64,000 nucleotides of DNA from Planktotalea arctica (GTDB taxonomy: Bacteria; Pseudomonadota; Alphaproteobacteria; Rhodobacterales; Rhodobacteraceae): NCBI RefSeq assembly GCF_002105285.1, contig NZ_MUHR01000013.1:124001-188000 (forward strand), given 5' to 3'. The notes beneath the pieces were generated by a model. It saw only the letters and a program-made list of their open reading frames with translations, was not told where the DNA came from and ran no database searches. Within the stretch, counting starts at the first letter, position 1; each line of letters begins with the position of its first letter. This document shows positions 47,118-57,679 of this stretch, piece after piece. Both the position numbers and the translations under genes were made by a program.

Positions 47118-47121
<4 letters not shown>
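46837..47121 (-). CDS. atpQ: N-type ATPase AtpQ (AtpI-like) subunit
   Basis: A 94-residue protein: a charged N-terminus rich in Arg/Asp (LVTQTRLRRDRRDRWLRDG) and two membrane segments (LAQIGVLGWIFVVPTLAGLF; FWSAPLMFLGVCLGGWTAWK). It matches AtpI/AtpQ proteins that help c-ring assembly or Mg2+ handling. Four-base overlaps on both sides keep it coupled to atpC and atpR. Confidence 0.9.
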
Positions 47122-49006
<1,885 letters not shown>

Positions 49007-49116
49007 TCAACTTACCCGGAGCGTCGGGGGACCGTGCTGATCGGTGTTAGCGTGGCGCCGGTAGCCGCGCAGGCGTACTTTACAAATCGGACACCTTACA
49101 TTGAAAGCCATGGCCA

Positions 49117-49130
49117 CTAACCCTGATCAG
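49117..49130. promoter_or_regulatory. Crp/Fnr-type dyad CTAACCCTGATCAG
   Basis: CTAACCCTGATCAG (reverse: CTGATCAGGGTTAG) lies between the divergent N-ATPase operon (start 48973) and the cupin gene (start 49205, 75 bases away). It can serve either or both. Confidence 0.6.
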
Positions 49131-49204
49131 TGCGGAGGGGGCTATCTCTAGGCAAACATGAACGGATCGCTGCGTCATGTGGCGCAACCTTTGGGAGGTT
49201 TGTC

Positions 49205-49624
49205 GTGATTGGATACTTTGGAAACATCGAGGAATTGGCCGAAGAAAACACGGACTTCCGGCGGGTGCTTTATTCCGGAGCCAAGCTTCAGCTGGTTCTG
49301 ATGTCGATTAATCCAGGCTCCGAGATCGGCGGTGAGATTCATTCCGACACGGACCAGTTCTTTCGTATCGAGGACGGCAAAGGGCGCGCGGTGATCGACG
49401 GCGTCACCCATAAGTTGGGACCCGGCGACGGTATCGTTGTGCCCGCAGGTGCGCATCATAACGTGATTTGCACAGGGCATGAGCCACTTAAGCTTTATAC
49501 GATCTATGGCCCAGCACATCATCGCGATCAGCTTGTTCAGAAGACAAAGGCAGAAGCGGATGCCTCGGACGAGACCTTTGAGGGACAGACCACTGAAAAC
49601 AAATCTGATGTGGTCCGGGTCTAG
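49205..49624 (+). CDS. Cupin-domain protein
   Basis: A 139-residue single cupin. Motif one is PGSEIGGEIHSDTDQFFRIE (metal ligands among His and Glu), motif two is GDGIVVPAGAHHNVICTGHE. It begins with GTG 49205, six bases after GGGAGG; a longer open frame from 49130 is not needed. Small cupins of this type bind a metal and modify or sense small molecules. It diverges from the N-ATPase operon and shares the dyad at 49117. Confidence 0.88.
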   Translation: MIGYFGNIEELAEENTDFRRVLYSGAKLQLVLMSINPGSEIGGEIHSDTDQFFRIEDGKGRAVIDGVTHKLGPGDGIVVPAGAHHNVICTGHEPLKLYTIYGPAHHRDQLVQKTKAEADASDETFEGQTTENKSDVVRV

Positions 49625-49717
49625 CGACTTGGTCCTGTTGCCGTTCTGACTACAACCAAAATGGGCGCATAATGTGCCACTAAGTCATCTTCAAACAAAA
49701 AAAACATGGAGTTCTTA

Positions 49718-50023
49718 ATGTCACAAAATAGCAAAGCAACCACAGAGGCAGCGACCGATTTCGAAGCTGTAAGCCACCAGCTCGCCGCCTTGCGGACAGA
49801 TTTGTCGCGTCTTGCCGAGACAGTTAGCGGGATTGCTGGAAAACGCGGTAGCCATATGGCGACTGATATCGCCGAAGGCTTTGGCGAAGCGAAACATTAC
49901 GTCGAAAGAACAGGCAAATCCGCCGAACATCAGCTTGAGGCATCGGTTGCCGATCACCCGTTACTGGCCATTGGCCTTGCGGCGGGCGCTGGTCTTTTGG
50001 TCGGGGCCATGTCGCGCCGGTGA
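49718..50023 (+). CDS. DUF883/ElaB-YqjD-like membrane-anchored protein
   Basis: A 101-residue protein: an amphipathic helical body (VSHQLAALRTDLSRLAETVS, EAKHYVERTGKSAEHQLEAS) ending in the anchor HPLLAIGLAAGAGLLVGAMS and RR. This matches the YqjD/ElaB family, tail-anchored proteins that bind ribosomes in stationary phase in E. coli. ATG 49718 has GGAG six bases upstream. Its stop overlaps the next gene's GTG. Confidence 0.85.
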   Translation: MSQNSKATTEAATDFEAVSHQLAALRTDLSRLAETVSGIAGKRGSHMATDIAEGFGEAKHYVERTGKSAEHQLEASVADHPLLAIGLAAGAGLLVGAMSRR

Positions 50024-50409
50024 ACCAGTTTCTGAAAGATGCGATGCGCGGCGTTGAAGGCAGTGCCCGATTCGCTGCGCAAAAAGTGCTTTGGCGCTTG
50101 TTTTTGGAAATATCAGTTGGCCTGATTGGGCTTGCGGGCCTTGGGTTTATCACTGTGTCTGCTTTCCTCGCACTTAGCGCGTCATTAGGCGCTGCGTTGG
50201 CCGCCCTTCTGACGGGGCTTGGTTTGCTTTTGGCAGCAGGAGGGTGTGTGGCGATCTTAAAAAAACCGTGGTCAAAACAGCAAGTTGCAAACGCACCCAA
50301 GGCCTCACCCATTCCTTCGGCGACGGACCCCACAGGCGTCGCGGCGACAGTTGCTTTTACTGCAGCCTTTGTCCTTGCCAGATATTTGGGCGACGACAAA
50401 CCGGACTGA
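50020..50409 (+). CDS. Holin-superfamily-like (YqjE-type) membrane protein
   Basis: A 129-residue protein with two or three membrane segments (LFLEISVGLIGLAGLGFITV; SAFLALSASLGAALAALLTG; LGLLLAAGGCVAILKK) and a C-terminal hydrophobic stretch. It starts with GTG overlapping the DUF883 gene stop (GTGA). The pair yqjD-yqjE is common; the function is not established, and a true holin role is unlikely here. Confidence 0.78.
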   Translation: MNQFLKDAMRGVEGSARFAAQKVLWRLFLEISVGLIGLAGLGFITVSAFLALSASLGAALAALLTGLGLLLAAGGCVAILKKPWSKQQVANAPKASPIPSATDPTGVAATVAFTAAFVLARYLGDDKPD

Positions 50410-50410
50410 T

Positions 50411-50453
50411 TTGATCAGAAACAGCGCGGCGAAGGCATCCTTTTCCTGATCAA
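50411..50453. terminator. Inverted repeat between convergent genes
   Basis: TTGATCAG (50411-50418) pairs with CTGATCAA (50446-50453), with AAA and TTT just inside. It is placed between a plus gene ending at 50409 and a minus gene ending at 50455 and is probably a shared terminator. Confidence 0.55.
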
Positions 50454-50454
50454 C

Positions 50455-50691
50455 TTACTTGTTCTTGAGAAGGCCCCCAATTTCGGATGCGCTCAATACG
50501 CGTCCGGTTGAGACGACCTTTTCGTCGATCACCAGACCGGGGGTGGACATGACCCCATAGCCGGAGATGGCGACAACATCGGTGATTTTTTCGATCTCGG
50601 CGTCGATGGCTGCAGCTTGCAAAGCTGTCTTTGCATTCTCGCCCAAGGCCACACATTTCTTGCAACCTGATCCGAGGATTTTGATGATCAT
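50455..50691 (-). CDS. Mini-thioredoxin (redox-active disulfide protein)
   Basis: A 78-residue thioredoxin-fold protein: MIIKILGSGCKKCVALGENA with a CxxC motif, then the cis-Pro region GVMSTPGLVIDEKVV. Proteins of this type are usually encoded beside a DUF318 permease and are thought to pass electrons to it or to a bound thiol or metal. ATG 50691 follows AAGGAGAG. It lies 14 bases after the permease. Confidence 0.88.
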   Translation of the reverse strand: MIIKILGSGCKKCVALGENAKTALQAAAIDAEIEKITDVVAISGYGVMSTPGLVIDEKVVSTGRVLSASEIGGLLKNK

Positions 50692-50705
50692 TGTGTCTCT
50701 CCTTT

Positions 50706-51716
50706 TCAAACAAATAGATGGGCTGTGGCGTTAAAAATATAGCCAATCAGAATGATACCTGCCGTGACGATGCCGATGAACACCGCCAGCAGGCGCGGCT
50801 TGACGACGCGCTTGAGCATGATCATCGAAGGCAGTGAAAGTGCTGTGACAGCCATCATGAAGGTTAGCGCGGTGCCCAGACCAACGCACTTCTGAACCAA
50901 CGCCTCGGCGATGGGCAGTGTGCCGAAAATATCTGCATACATCGGAACTCCCACAAGCGTCGCGACCAGAACGGACCACCATTTGTCCTGACCCAAGAGT
51001 GCTGAAATAAAGGCTTCTGGTATCCAGTTGTGGATTGCTGCACCGATCCCGACGCCGATCAAAACATAAAGCCAAACCCGGTGGGCGATATCCATCACTT
51101 GACCCGCGGCAAAGGCCAGTCGCTCGCGTAGACTGATCGCCCCATCATTGTCATGGTCACTGACAGGACTTTGATAGACAAATGCTTCAACCTGATCTTC
51201 CATTTTGAGTCTTCCGATCAGGGTTCCGCCCAACACAGCCAGCACCAATCCAATGGTCACGTAGGCTAGGGCGATGCTCCAGTTAAAAATGCTGGCCAGC
51301 AAGATCACGGAGGCCAGATCAACAAGCGGGGATGAGATCAGAAAGGAAAATGTCACCGCCAGTGGTAGACCTGCACTGGTAAAGCCGATGAAAAGCGGGA
51401 TAGAGGAGCAAGAGCAAAAAGGGGTGATGGTTCCAAGAAGGGCCGCGAGGATATTAGCACCCAAACCGCTGCGCTGCCCAAGAATGCGGCGCGTACGTTC
51501 GGGTGGGAAATAGCTTTGCACATAGGAAATGGCGAAGATCAAAACCGAAAGCAGAATGAATATCTTGATCACGTCATAGATGAAAAAGTGAATGCTTCCG
51601 CCAATCTGGCTTGCTGGATCCAAACCGAACCCGTCGCGCACCAGCAATGTGACAAGATCCGACAACCACTGCATGCGCAGCAGTTGATCGTTCAGCCACA
51701 CAAAGACATCGCCCAT
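50706..51716 (-). CDS. DUF318/UPF0718-family permease
   Basis: A 336-residue membrane protein with about eight segments; the family signature TPFCSCSSIPLFIGFTSAG lies near residue 98, with SSPLVDLASVILLASIF and VGVPMYADIFGTLPIAEALV further on. Cys pairs in the membrane suggest transport of a soft metal, metalloid or thiol compound. It is paired with the mini-thioredoxin and has a dyad TTGATCTGCGTCAG 77 bases upstream. Confidence 0.88.
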   Translation of the reverse strand: MGDVFVWLNDQLLRMQWLSDLVTLLVRDGFGLDPASQIGGSIHFFIYDVIKIFILLSVLIFAISYVQSYFPPERTRRILGQRSGLGANILAALLGTITPFCSCSSIPLFIGFTSAGLPLAVTFSFLISSPLVDLASVILLASIFNWSIALAYVTIGLVLAVLGGTLIGRLKMEDQVEAFVYQSPVSDHDNDGAISLRERLAFAAGQVMDIAHRVWLYVLIGVGIGAAIHNWIPEAFISALLGQDKWWSVLVATLVGVPMYADIFGTLPIAEALVQKCVGLGTALTFMMAVTALSLPSMIMLKRVVKPRLLAVFIGIVTAGIILIGYIFNATAHLFV

Positions 51717-51792
51717 TCAGATATACTCCTTTGACGGTAAGGACATCGTTCCGCCATTTCCTCAAGCTCTAGCGAACCCGGGCGGCGTGGCG

Positions 51793-51806
51793 TTGATCTG
51801 CGTCAG
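51793..51806. promoter_or_regulatory. Crp/Fnr-type dyad TTGATCTGCGTCAG
   Basis: TTGAT-N4-GTCAG, the closest to the FNR consensus in this window, 77 bases upstream of the permease start. Confidence 0.65.
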
Positions 51807-51812
51807 GACAAG

Positions 51813-52799
51813 TCAATTTGTTGCTGAGGTGTGGCCGACAACTTGTACGTCTTCACACTCAAAGCCATGGCGTTCCAACTCGAGGGTGATGTGAGACAGC
51901 CCGAACCTAGCGCGAAGGACGATCTTCACGGCCTCTTTCACGCGATCAGCCTCGTTCCAGCGGCCTTCTTTGATCACAATATGGGCGTTCAATGCGGATT
52001 GGTGTTCCTGCATCTGCCACACATGAAGGTGGTGCACATTCTCAACGCCTGACACGCTGCGCATCGCCGTCAATACAGCTTGAGTATCCAGATCCGGCGG
52101 GCTGCCGAGCATCAAGATGCGCACTGAGCCGCCAATTTCGGTGATGGACTGCCACAGGATGTACCCCGCGATCAGTAATGTGATCAGCGGATCAATCAGC
52201 CGCCAATCATAGAGAATAATGACAGTGCCCGCGACAATGACAGCAACGGAACCAAGTGCATCCGCAACATTGTGCAGGAACGCCGCGCGAATATTCATGC
52301 TGCTTTTGGAGAGCGCGTAGGTCAGAAACGCGGTCAACGTATCCACCCCAAGCGCGAATGCCGCAATGATTACAACTGACCAACCGTCCACGTCCGTTGG
52401 GGCGAACAATCGCAAAACCGCCTCATACGTCAAAAAGAGGCCAAGCAGGATCAGCGTCGTATAGTTAATGAGCGCTGCGACGATCTCCGCACGGCCATAT
52501 CCAAACGTCATGGCGTCGTCTGCTGGTCGCTGCGCGATTTTGCGCGCAAAAAATGCAAGACCAAGTGAAAGGGCATCTGACAGATTGTGGATCGCATCGG
52601 CGATTAACGCGAGGCTACCGGATAGAATCCCACCAACGATCTGCACCACGGTCAGCATGATATTGATCACAACTGCCCAAAGTATCCGCGTGTTTCCGGC
52701 TTTGGGGTCGATATGGTGGTGATGCCCGGGTTTGTTTAGGACATTCCTAGTTTTGACCGTATGCCCCAACTCAGACTGGCATATTGTCGAACAGGTCAT
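51813..52799 (-). CDS. Cation diffusion facilitator (CDF) metal exporter
   Basis: A 328-residue CDF protein with six membrane segments. NKPGHHHHIDPKAGNTRILW near the start is a His-rich metal-binding tail; SGSLALIADAIHNLSDALSL holds the A-site Asp/His pair of helix II; ALSKSSMNIRAAFLHNVADA holds HNVAD of helix V. The cytoplasmic domain follows (VENVHHLHVWQMQEHQSALN). It exports Zn2+ or similar ions in exchange for protons. The start is uncertain: ATG 52799 overlaps the upstream small gene by 29 bases; a TTG at 52769 would avoid it. Confidence 0.88.
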   Translation of the reverse strand: MTCSTICQSELGHTVKTRNVLNKPGHHHHIDPKAGNTRILWAVVINIMLTVVQIVGGILSGSLALIADAIHNLSDALSLGLAFFARKIAQRPADDAMTFGYGRAEIVAALINYTTLILLGLFLTYEAVLRLFAPTDVDGWSVVIIAAFALGVDTLTAFLTYALSKSSMNIRAAFLHNVADALGSVAVIVAGTVIILYDWRLIDPLITLLIAGYILWQSITEIGGSVRILMLGSPPDLDTQAVLTAMRSVSGVENVHHLHVWQMQEHQSALNAHIVIKEGRWNEADRVKEAVKIVLRARFGLSHITLELERHGFECEDVQVVGHTSATN

Positions 52800-52950
52800 C
52801 ATCCTCAGCTGGCCTGAGTGCTTGCTTCGTACCTGTTGAAGTCGCTTTTTCGTGCGACTTCTTGCCATCACTCTTGTTGGCTGGTGTCGCTTCCTCCTCA
52901 GGGATTTCTGTGGGACCAAACGCCTTTTTGTCGAGGTCTTTGAAAGTCAT
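52771..52950 (-). CDS. Small acidic/lysine-rich protein of unknown function
   Basis: A 59-residue, probably disordered protein (MTFKDLDKKAFGPTEIPEEE ... RPAEDDDLFDNMPV). The composition (Lys, Glu, Asp, Pro) and absence of hydrophobic core suggest no stable fold. It lies just upstream of, and overlaps slightly, the CDF gene and is probably co-transcribed. Confidence 0.5.
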   Translation of the reverse strand: MTFKDLDKKAFGPTEIPEEEATPANKSDGKKSHEKATSTGTKQALRPAEDDDLFDNMPV

Positions 52951-53098
52951 TTGAAGCTCGCTTTCTCTGAAGAATATTGTGTTTATCAAGTGTCGTACAA
53001 AGGAGCATCGGCTTGCACTAATCCAAGTTAGGAAAGGCGGCATCTACCAAGACGCAGCGACCTGTTCAACGGATCGACGCCTCAAGCATGCGAGAACG

Positions 53099-53788
53099 CT
53101 AACCCGTCACAATCCCATCCCCCACCACCAGTTGACGCCGGCAAAGACCCGCTATCTTTTCGTCATGGGTCGAGATTAGAAATGTCGTACCTTCCTCGCG
53201 GTTAATCTGTCCGATCAGCTCCATCACTTGACTGGCCGAGGCGCGGTCAAGGTTGCCGGTAGGCTCATCTGCGAGCACCAATTCAGGGCCGTTCATCAGG
53301 GCGCGGGCGACGGCGACGCGTTGTTTCTGTCCGCCTGACAGTTTGGTCGAGGGGAAGTTGATCCGTTCCTCCAGCCCCATGCGCACCAGCAAGTCGCGGC
53401 CACGGTCGCGGGCGGCGGATGTCTCGCGGCCCATTCGGACAGCCGTCGGAAAGATGACGTTTTCCAGTGCGGTGAAATCGGGCAATAGGTTATGAAACTG
53501 GAAGACAAAGCCAATATGGAGGTTACGAAACACCGTCAGTTGATTGTCGTCCGCCGCGATCAGATCCTGATCTAACATGTTGTAGCTGCCTGATGTGGGC
53601 TTCATCAACGTACCAAGGATTGTCAGCAGCGTGCTTTTGCCCGAACCGGACGGACCCAGCAGGGCGGCCATTTCTCCCTTTGCGAGGGAGAGTGACAAGC
53701 CGCGCAACACGCGTGTTGCCACGTCCCCGGTTCCGAAGGTCTTGACCAGATCGCTCACCTCAAGAAGGGCGCTTTGCGAAATCGTCAT
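53099..53788 (-). CDS. MacB/LolD-type ABC transporter ATP-binding protein
   Basis: A 229-residue ATPase: Walker [21 protein letters not shown] near residue 43, Q-loop [14 protein letters not shown], signature [17 protein letters not shown] near 145, Walker [16 protein letters not shown] near 165, and the switch His in [10 protein letters not shown]. The FHNLLP and GNLD details match the MacB/LolD group that works with FtsX-like permeases. The ATG at 53788 overlaps the permease stop (ATGA). Confidence 0.93.
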   Translation of the reverse strand: MTISQSALLEVSDLVKTFGTGDVATRVLRGLSLSLAKGEMAALLGPSGSGKSTLLTILGTLMKPTSGSYNMLDQDLIAADDNQLTVFRNLHIGFVFQFHNLLPDFTALENVIFPTAVRMGRETSAARDRGRDLLVRMGLEERINFPSTKLSGGQKQRVAVARALMNGPELVLADEPTGNLDRASASQVMELIGQINREEGTTFLISTHDEKIAGLCRRQLVVGDGIVTG

Positions 53789-55002
53789 TGTCCGATTGCC
53801 GTGACTGGATCGACCCGGGCGGCCGACCTCGCAGGAAGGATCGAGGCGAGTATCGCGCCGATGAGCGTCAGGGCAATGGCCAGTCCATACGATCCCTGGG
53901 TAATGTCCAACGGCAGAGTCCCTGCCTGAAACGCATCGCGCGATGGGAATGGCAACAAGGCAAGATACCCCAGGGCCGCCCCCGTGACCCCGCCCATCAG
54001 TCCTATCATGGCACCTTGAGTGACGAACACGAAAACAACGAAGCCACGACTTGCCCCCATCGCCCGCATAATCCCGATCTCGGGGCGGCGGCGGTAGGTG
54101 GAGAGCAAGAGCGCTGAGGCGACCCCGATGACGATGGTGATGAGCGCGAATGTTTTTAGGAAATACCCGGTCTGCGCCTGTGCGTTCAGCGCCTCCATCA
54201 ACTGTTCGGCTCCGTCCGTCCACGGCACGGCATCCAGACCCGTGAGCCCACTGATCCGAAGGGCGGTGGTATCGGCGGCATTCAGATCGTCCAGCTTGAT
54301 CTCGATCTGTGTCACGCCTTGGGGCATGGCAAAGAGGGTTCGCGCAGTCGAAAGGCTGACAAAGGCGCGCGCGCCGTCCATCCCACCATTGCCCGTATCA
54401 AAGATGCCGCTCAGTGTGAGTGTCGCCGTGACCCCGTTTGAGCTTTGCAACCGTAGTGTCTGGCCGAGCGATAGGGCCAGATCATCTGTCAATCTATTGC
54501 CCAGCACGATGAGACCCGAGCCGAGCCGTACGGTTCCCGCGACCATGTAGCCCTCAAGGTCCAGGATCGCGGATTCTTTCCCAGGCTCCAAACCTGTCAC
54601 GCTGACCTGGCTGACTTGTGCGCCGCGTGTCAGAAATCCGGCACCGGTGATCTGCGGCGAGACGGCGCGCACACCGGGTACTGCCTCGATCAGGGGAAGC
54701 CATGTCGCCGCATCACTCAGTGTGGCGGTCCGGTCGCGGCCCCGTTCGGTGACGAACAAGACATGGCCGCCATCCAAGTCATTTGGTGAAATCAATACGG
54801 CAGGGTCATCGATCTCGGCCTCGATCGTGATATGCGAGATATCGCCCACGGTGCGCGACAGGATGAATTCGGCCAACCCCCCGATCAGGGCCGACATGAA
54901 AATGAAGATAAACACGCCCACCGCGACCCCGACGATTAGGAGCGCTGTTTGCGCCTTGCTCGCCGTTAGGTATCGGCCCGCGATCTTGAGGGCGTAAAGC
55001 AT
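53785..55002 (-). CDS. FtsX/MacB-like ABC transporter permease
   Basis: A 405-residue permease: one N-terminal membrane segment (TALLIVGVAVGVFIFIFMSA), a large periplasmic domain (about residues 45-265), and three C-terminal segments (TFALITIVIGVASALLLSTY; FVVFVFVTQGAMIGLMGG; YGLAIALTLIGAILASILPA). That is the FtsX/MacB mechanotransmission layout, and RRRPEIGIMRAMGASRGFVV is its typical cytoplasmic loop. It works with the ATPase downstream and the adaptor upstream. Confidence 0.92.
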   Translation of the reverse strand: MLYALKIAGRYLTASKAQTALLIVGVAVGVFIFIFMSALIGGLAEFILSRTVGDISHITIEAEIDDPAVLISPNDLDGGHVLFVTERGRDRTATLSDAATWLPLIEAVPGVRAVSPQITGAGFLTRGAQVSQVSVTGLEPGKESAILDLEGYMVAGTVRLGSGLIVLGNRLTDDLALSLGQTLRLQSSNGVTATLTLSGIFDTGNGGMDGARAFVSLSTARTLFAMPQGVTQIEIKLDDLNAADTTALRISGLTGLDAVPWTDGAEQLMEALNAQAQTGYFLKTFALITIVIGVASALLLSTYRRRPEIGIMRAMGASRGFVVFVFVTQGAMIGLMGGVTGAALGYLALLPFPSRDAFQAGTLPLDITQGSYGLAIALTLIGAILASILPARSAARVDPVTAIGQ

Positions 55003-56162
55003 CAGGGTTGGTCCGACACGACGGCCTGCCCAACTTCGATGTTGGTCGGGTCGATGATCACGGCGTCACCCTCGGTAAGGCCTCCTGTCACGATCAGCCG
55101 TGCGGCGGGCCAATCGACCACCGAAACGGGTTGGAACATTGCGATTCCGTCTCTGACCACAAGAACGCCCGTGCCATCCGCGCCTGTTTGCAGGGCGGTG
55201 CGCGGTAGGGTCAGCGCCGCATCGCGTCTCTCCACGATGATGTTCGTCGCAACCGTCAGACCGATGGGAGCCATGACCGGGGCCTCAAAGGCGATCTTGA
55301 CCGCCAGACCACCGGTTGCCGCATCCACAAGGGCAGACACAAAACTGACGTGTCCGTCTCGATTGCGTGCCTCACCCGCCAGTTGCAGCACAGCAGGTTG
55401 TCCTAATGCAATCTGTGTCGCATAGGCTTCGTCCACATCTGCCTCGACCACCAGATCGCTCAAATCTGCCAGTGTCAGCAAGGGAATTGTGGGTCCGGTA
55501 AGTTGGCCCAGCTCGGCGTCAAGCGCCACAACAGTGCCGCTGCGCGGCGCGCGGATGGTGTGATTGCCAAGCACGACTTGGGCTTGATCAAGAGCGGCGG
55601 TTTGGCGCGCAACCTCCTGCACCGCCGTTTGGACGACATGGGCATCGGTTTCGAGCACGCTCCTGGCGATATTTGGGCCAAGGGACAGCGCGCGCTCGTA
55701 GCTTTCGGTTGCCTGAGCTTGGGTAACGAGAGCTGCATCCAGGCCAGCCATGGCTTGCCGCACAATTGCATTTTGCGCGGCGGCGTCCACTTGTGCGAGG
55801 ATCTGGTCTGCCTCGACCACATCACCTTCGGTAACGGCAATTGCTATCAGTGTGCCTGTAACAACGGGCCGGATGTCGACGGAATTGACTGCAGCAATAC
55901 GTCCGTTGACGGCGAGAAGGCGTGTGACGGGCGCCTGCTGCGCCATTTCGACAGTGACCACCGACGGCCCTGCCATCCACAGTTGTGAATATGCGAGAGC
56001 CGCCAACAGAAGACCCATGACGCTTGCACTGATCCAGAGCCAAATCCTTCGGTTTGGTGATGCGACTGGCGCCGGATGACGTAGGGCAGGGACGGGGGCT
56101 GGACTCAAAGCGAGCAGATCGGTCGTGCCGTTCTCATTGGAAGTTTTATCAGTTTCCGTCAA
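55002..56162 (-). CDS. Periplasmic adaptor (membrane fusion) protein of an efflux system
   Basis: A 386-residue HlyD/MacA-like adaptor: a long N-terminal cytoplasmic tail, one membrane anchor (IWLWISASVMGLLLAALAYS near residue 38), the biotinyl-lipoyl half-motifs VRPVVTGTLIAIAVTEGDVV-like (DIRPVVTGTLIAIAVTEGDV) and IRAPRSGTVVALDAELGQLT, a helical hairpin rich in Ala and Gln, and beta domains. With the permease and ATPase it forms a MacAB-like tripartite pump; the substrate is not predictable. Its stop overlaps the permease ATG by one base. A dyad lies about 100 bases upstream. Confidence 0.9.
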   Translation of the reverse strand: MTETDKTSNENGTTDLLALSPAPVPALRHPAPVASPNRRIWLWISASVMGLLLAALAYSQLWMAGPSVVTVEMAQQAPVTRLLAVNGRIAAVNSVDIRPVVTGTLIAIAVTEGDVVEADQILAQVDAAAQNAIVRQAMAGLDAALVTQAQATESYERALSLGPNIARSVLETDAHVVQTAVQEVARQTAALDQAQVVLGNHTIRAPRSGTVVALDAELGQLTGPTIPLLTLADLSDLVVEADVDEAYATQIALGQPAVLQLAGEARNRDGHVSFVSALVDAATGGLAVKIAFEAPVMAPIGLTVATNIIVERRDAALTLPRTALQTGADGTGVLVVRDGIAMFQPVSVVDWPAARLIVTGGLTEGDAVIIDPTNIEVGQAVVSDQP

Positions 56163-56259
56163 TGTGACGTCCTTTTCGAATTGAGTTTGAGACTGTAAGT
56201 GCGTCAGTCTCCGACCCTGTGTCTGCTAGGGCAGAATAGGCGTTCCTGCACCTACGGTG

Positions 56260-56273
56260 CTGACATGGATCAG
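56260..56273. promoter_or_regulatory. Crp/Fnr-type dyad CTGACATGGATCAG
   Basis: CTGACATGGATCAG stands between the divergent efflux operon (start 56162) and the cbpA-like operon (start 56372), about 100 bases from each. It is the exact reverse complement of the site at 27781. Confidence 0.65.
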
Positions 56274-56371
56274 GACGGGCCCCTAACTGACATGGCACCT
56301 TAAGCGGACAGAAGCACCGGACGGTCGGATGGTCCGCTTACTGCGTTTTAGTCAGAGTTAAGGGAGTCTGA

Positions 56372-57319
56372 ATGCCCGACGATCCATACGAAGCGCTTGG
56401 CTTGCCCAAATCGGCCACGGCAGACGCAATCAAGAAAGCATATCGCAAACTGGTGCGCACCAGCCATCCGGATCTACATCCCGACGACGCGGGCGCAGAA
56501 GCACGGTTCAAGGCCATTGCCGCTGCGTATGAAGTGTTGAAAGATCCCGAGACCCGTGCGCGCTTTGATGCCGGCGAGATTGACGGACTAGGTGCGGAAC
56601 GCCCTCAGCGCCAGTATTACCGCGATTTCGCACATGCACCTGACAACGCTTATCAACAAGGTCATGGCTTCGGGGCAAATGCCGATCCCGCCGACATCTT
56701 TGCGGAGATTTTGCGGCACCGGGGGCGCACGCGTGGTGCCGACGACTTTGGCGCGCGTGATTTTCAGGCCGCCGGGGCGGACGCGCGCTATACATTGGAA
56801 GTGCCTTTCCTTGATGCCGTGCGGGGCAGTACAACGAAGATAACTCTGCCGGACGGCCAAAGCCTTGAGGTCAAGATCCCGCGCGGCACGGAAGATGGTC
56901 AGACCCTACGACTGCGCGGCAAGGGCAGCCCCGGCTTTGGTGGTGGACCACCCGGTGATGCATTGATCACAGTCCTTGTGCGACCACATCCGGTGTTCCG
57001 ACGGGACGGCGACGACATCTTGCTGATTTTGCCGATTACAATAGACGAGGCCGTTCTGGGCGGCAAAGTCACCGCACCAACCATCGACGGACCGGTCGGT
57101 CTGACAGTGCCACCTGGAGCCAGCACCGGCAGAGTACTGCGTTTGAGGGGGCGCGGCGTTGCGCGGACGGGGCGAAAGACGAAAGGCGATCAGAAGGTCG
57201 AACTAAAGGTCGTTGTACCGTCTGACCCCGATGAGAGCTTACGCAACTTTCTGTCCGAATGGCGCCAAAATCACGGGTTTGATCCGCGCGTTGATCTGAT
57301 AAAGGGGGCAAAGACATGA
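56372..57319 (+). CDS. cbpA: CbpA-type DnaJ-like co-chaperone
   Basis: A 315-residue protein: J-domain (DPYEALGLPKSATADAIKKA, with KAYRKLVRTSHPDLHPDDAG holding the HPD motif), a Gly/Phe-poor linker (NAYQQGHGFGANADPADIF), and the two DnaJ C-terminal beta domains (RYTLEVPFLDAVRGSTTKIT; GDALITVLVRPHPVFRRDGD). No zinc-finger cysteines, as in CbpA. It recruits DnaK. Its stop overlaps the cbpM start by four bases. Confidence 0.92.
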   Translation: MPDDPYEALGLPKSATADAIKKAYRKLVRTSHPDLHPDDAGAEARFKAIAAAYEVLKDPETRARFDAGEIDGLGAERPQRQYYRDFAHAPDNAYQQGHGFGANADPADIFAEILRHRGRTRGADDFGARDFQAAGADARYTLEVPFLDAVRGSTTKITLPDGQSLEVKIPRGTEDGQTLRLRGKGSPGFGGGPPGDALITVLVRPHPVFRRDGDDILLILPITIDEAVLGGKVTAPTIDGPVGLTVPPGASTGRVLRLRGRGVARTGRKTKGDQKVELKVVVPSDPDESLRNFLSEWRQNHGFDPRVDLIKGAKT

Positions 57320-57645
57320 CGGACTTTTTCTCAGAAGATGAGGTCGTCATTACGGTAACACGATTGACCCGCGTCCAGCTTGTGCGCTTTATCGAAGGCG
57401 ATTTCATTAAGCCGCAGCGCCATACCGACGGATATGTTTTCCGTCCCATAGACATCGCGCGGTTGGAGCTCTTGTGCGATCTGTCTCAGGATCTCGATCT
57501 TGATGAAACAGCGCTTGGCATTGTGATCTCGCTCATCGATCAATTGCACGCCGCGCGACAGGATCTTGCGGCAATCGCCCAGGTGATTGACGCCCTGCCT
57601 GTGGATCTGCGCAACCGGATCGACACCACGTTGAAACAGGGCTGA
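57316..57645 (+). CDS. cbpM: CbpM-type chaperone modulator
   Basis: A 109-residue protein with a MerR-like HTH at the N-terminus (VTRLTRVQLVRFIEGDFIKP, YVFRPIDIARLELLCDLSQD) and a helical C-terminus (ALGIVISLIDQLHAARQDLA). CbpM binds the J-domain of CbpA and blocks it. Coupled to cbpA by ATGA. Confidence 0.88.
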   Translation: MTDFFSEDEVVITVTRLTRVQLVRFIEGDFIKPQRHTDGYVFRPIDIARLELLCDLSQDLDLDETALGIVISLIDQLHAARQDLAAIAQVIDALPVDLRNRIDTTLKQG

Positions 57646-57679
57646 ATAAGGTGTGCGAAAGATCAACGGATGACTTTTG

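Noticed and set aside
50020-50409. A phage holin, hence a prophage remnant
   Set aside because: It is coupled to a YqjD/ElaB-like gene, the normal yqjDE pairing, and there are no phage genes around.
52757-52919. A longer CDF protein starting at 52919
   Set aside because: The extra N-terminus (Arg/Lys-rich) lies in the coding region of the small acidic protein and has no ribosome site; a start at 52799 or 52769 is more likely.
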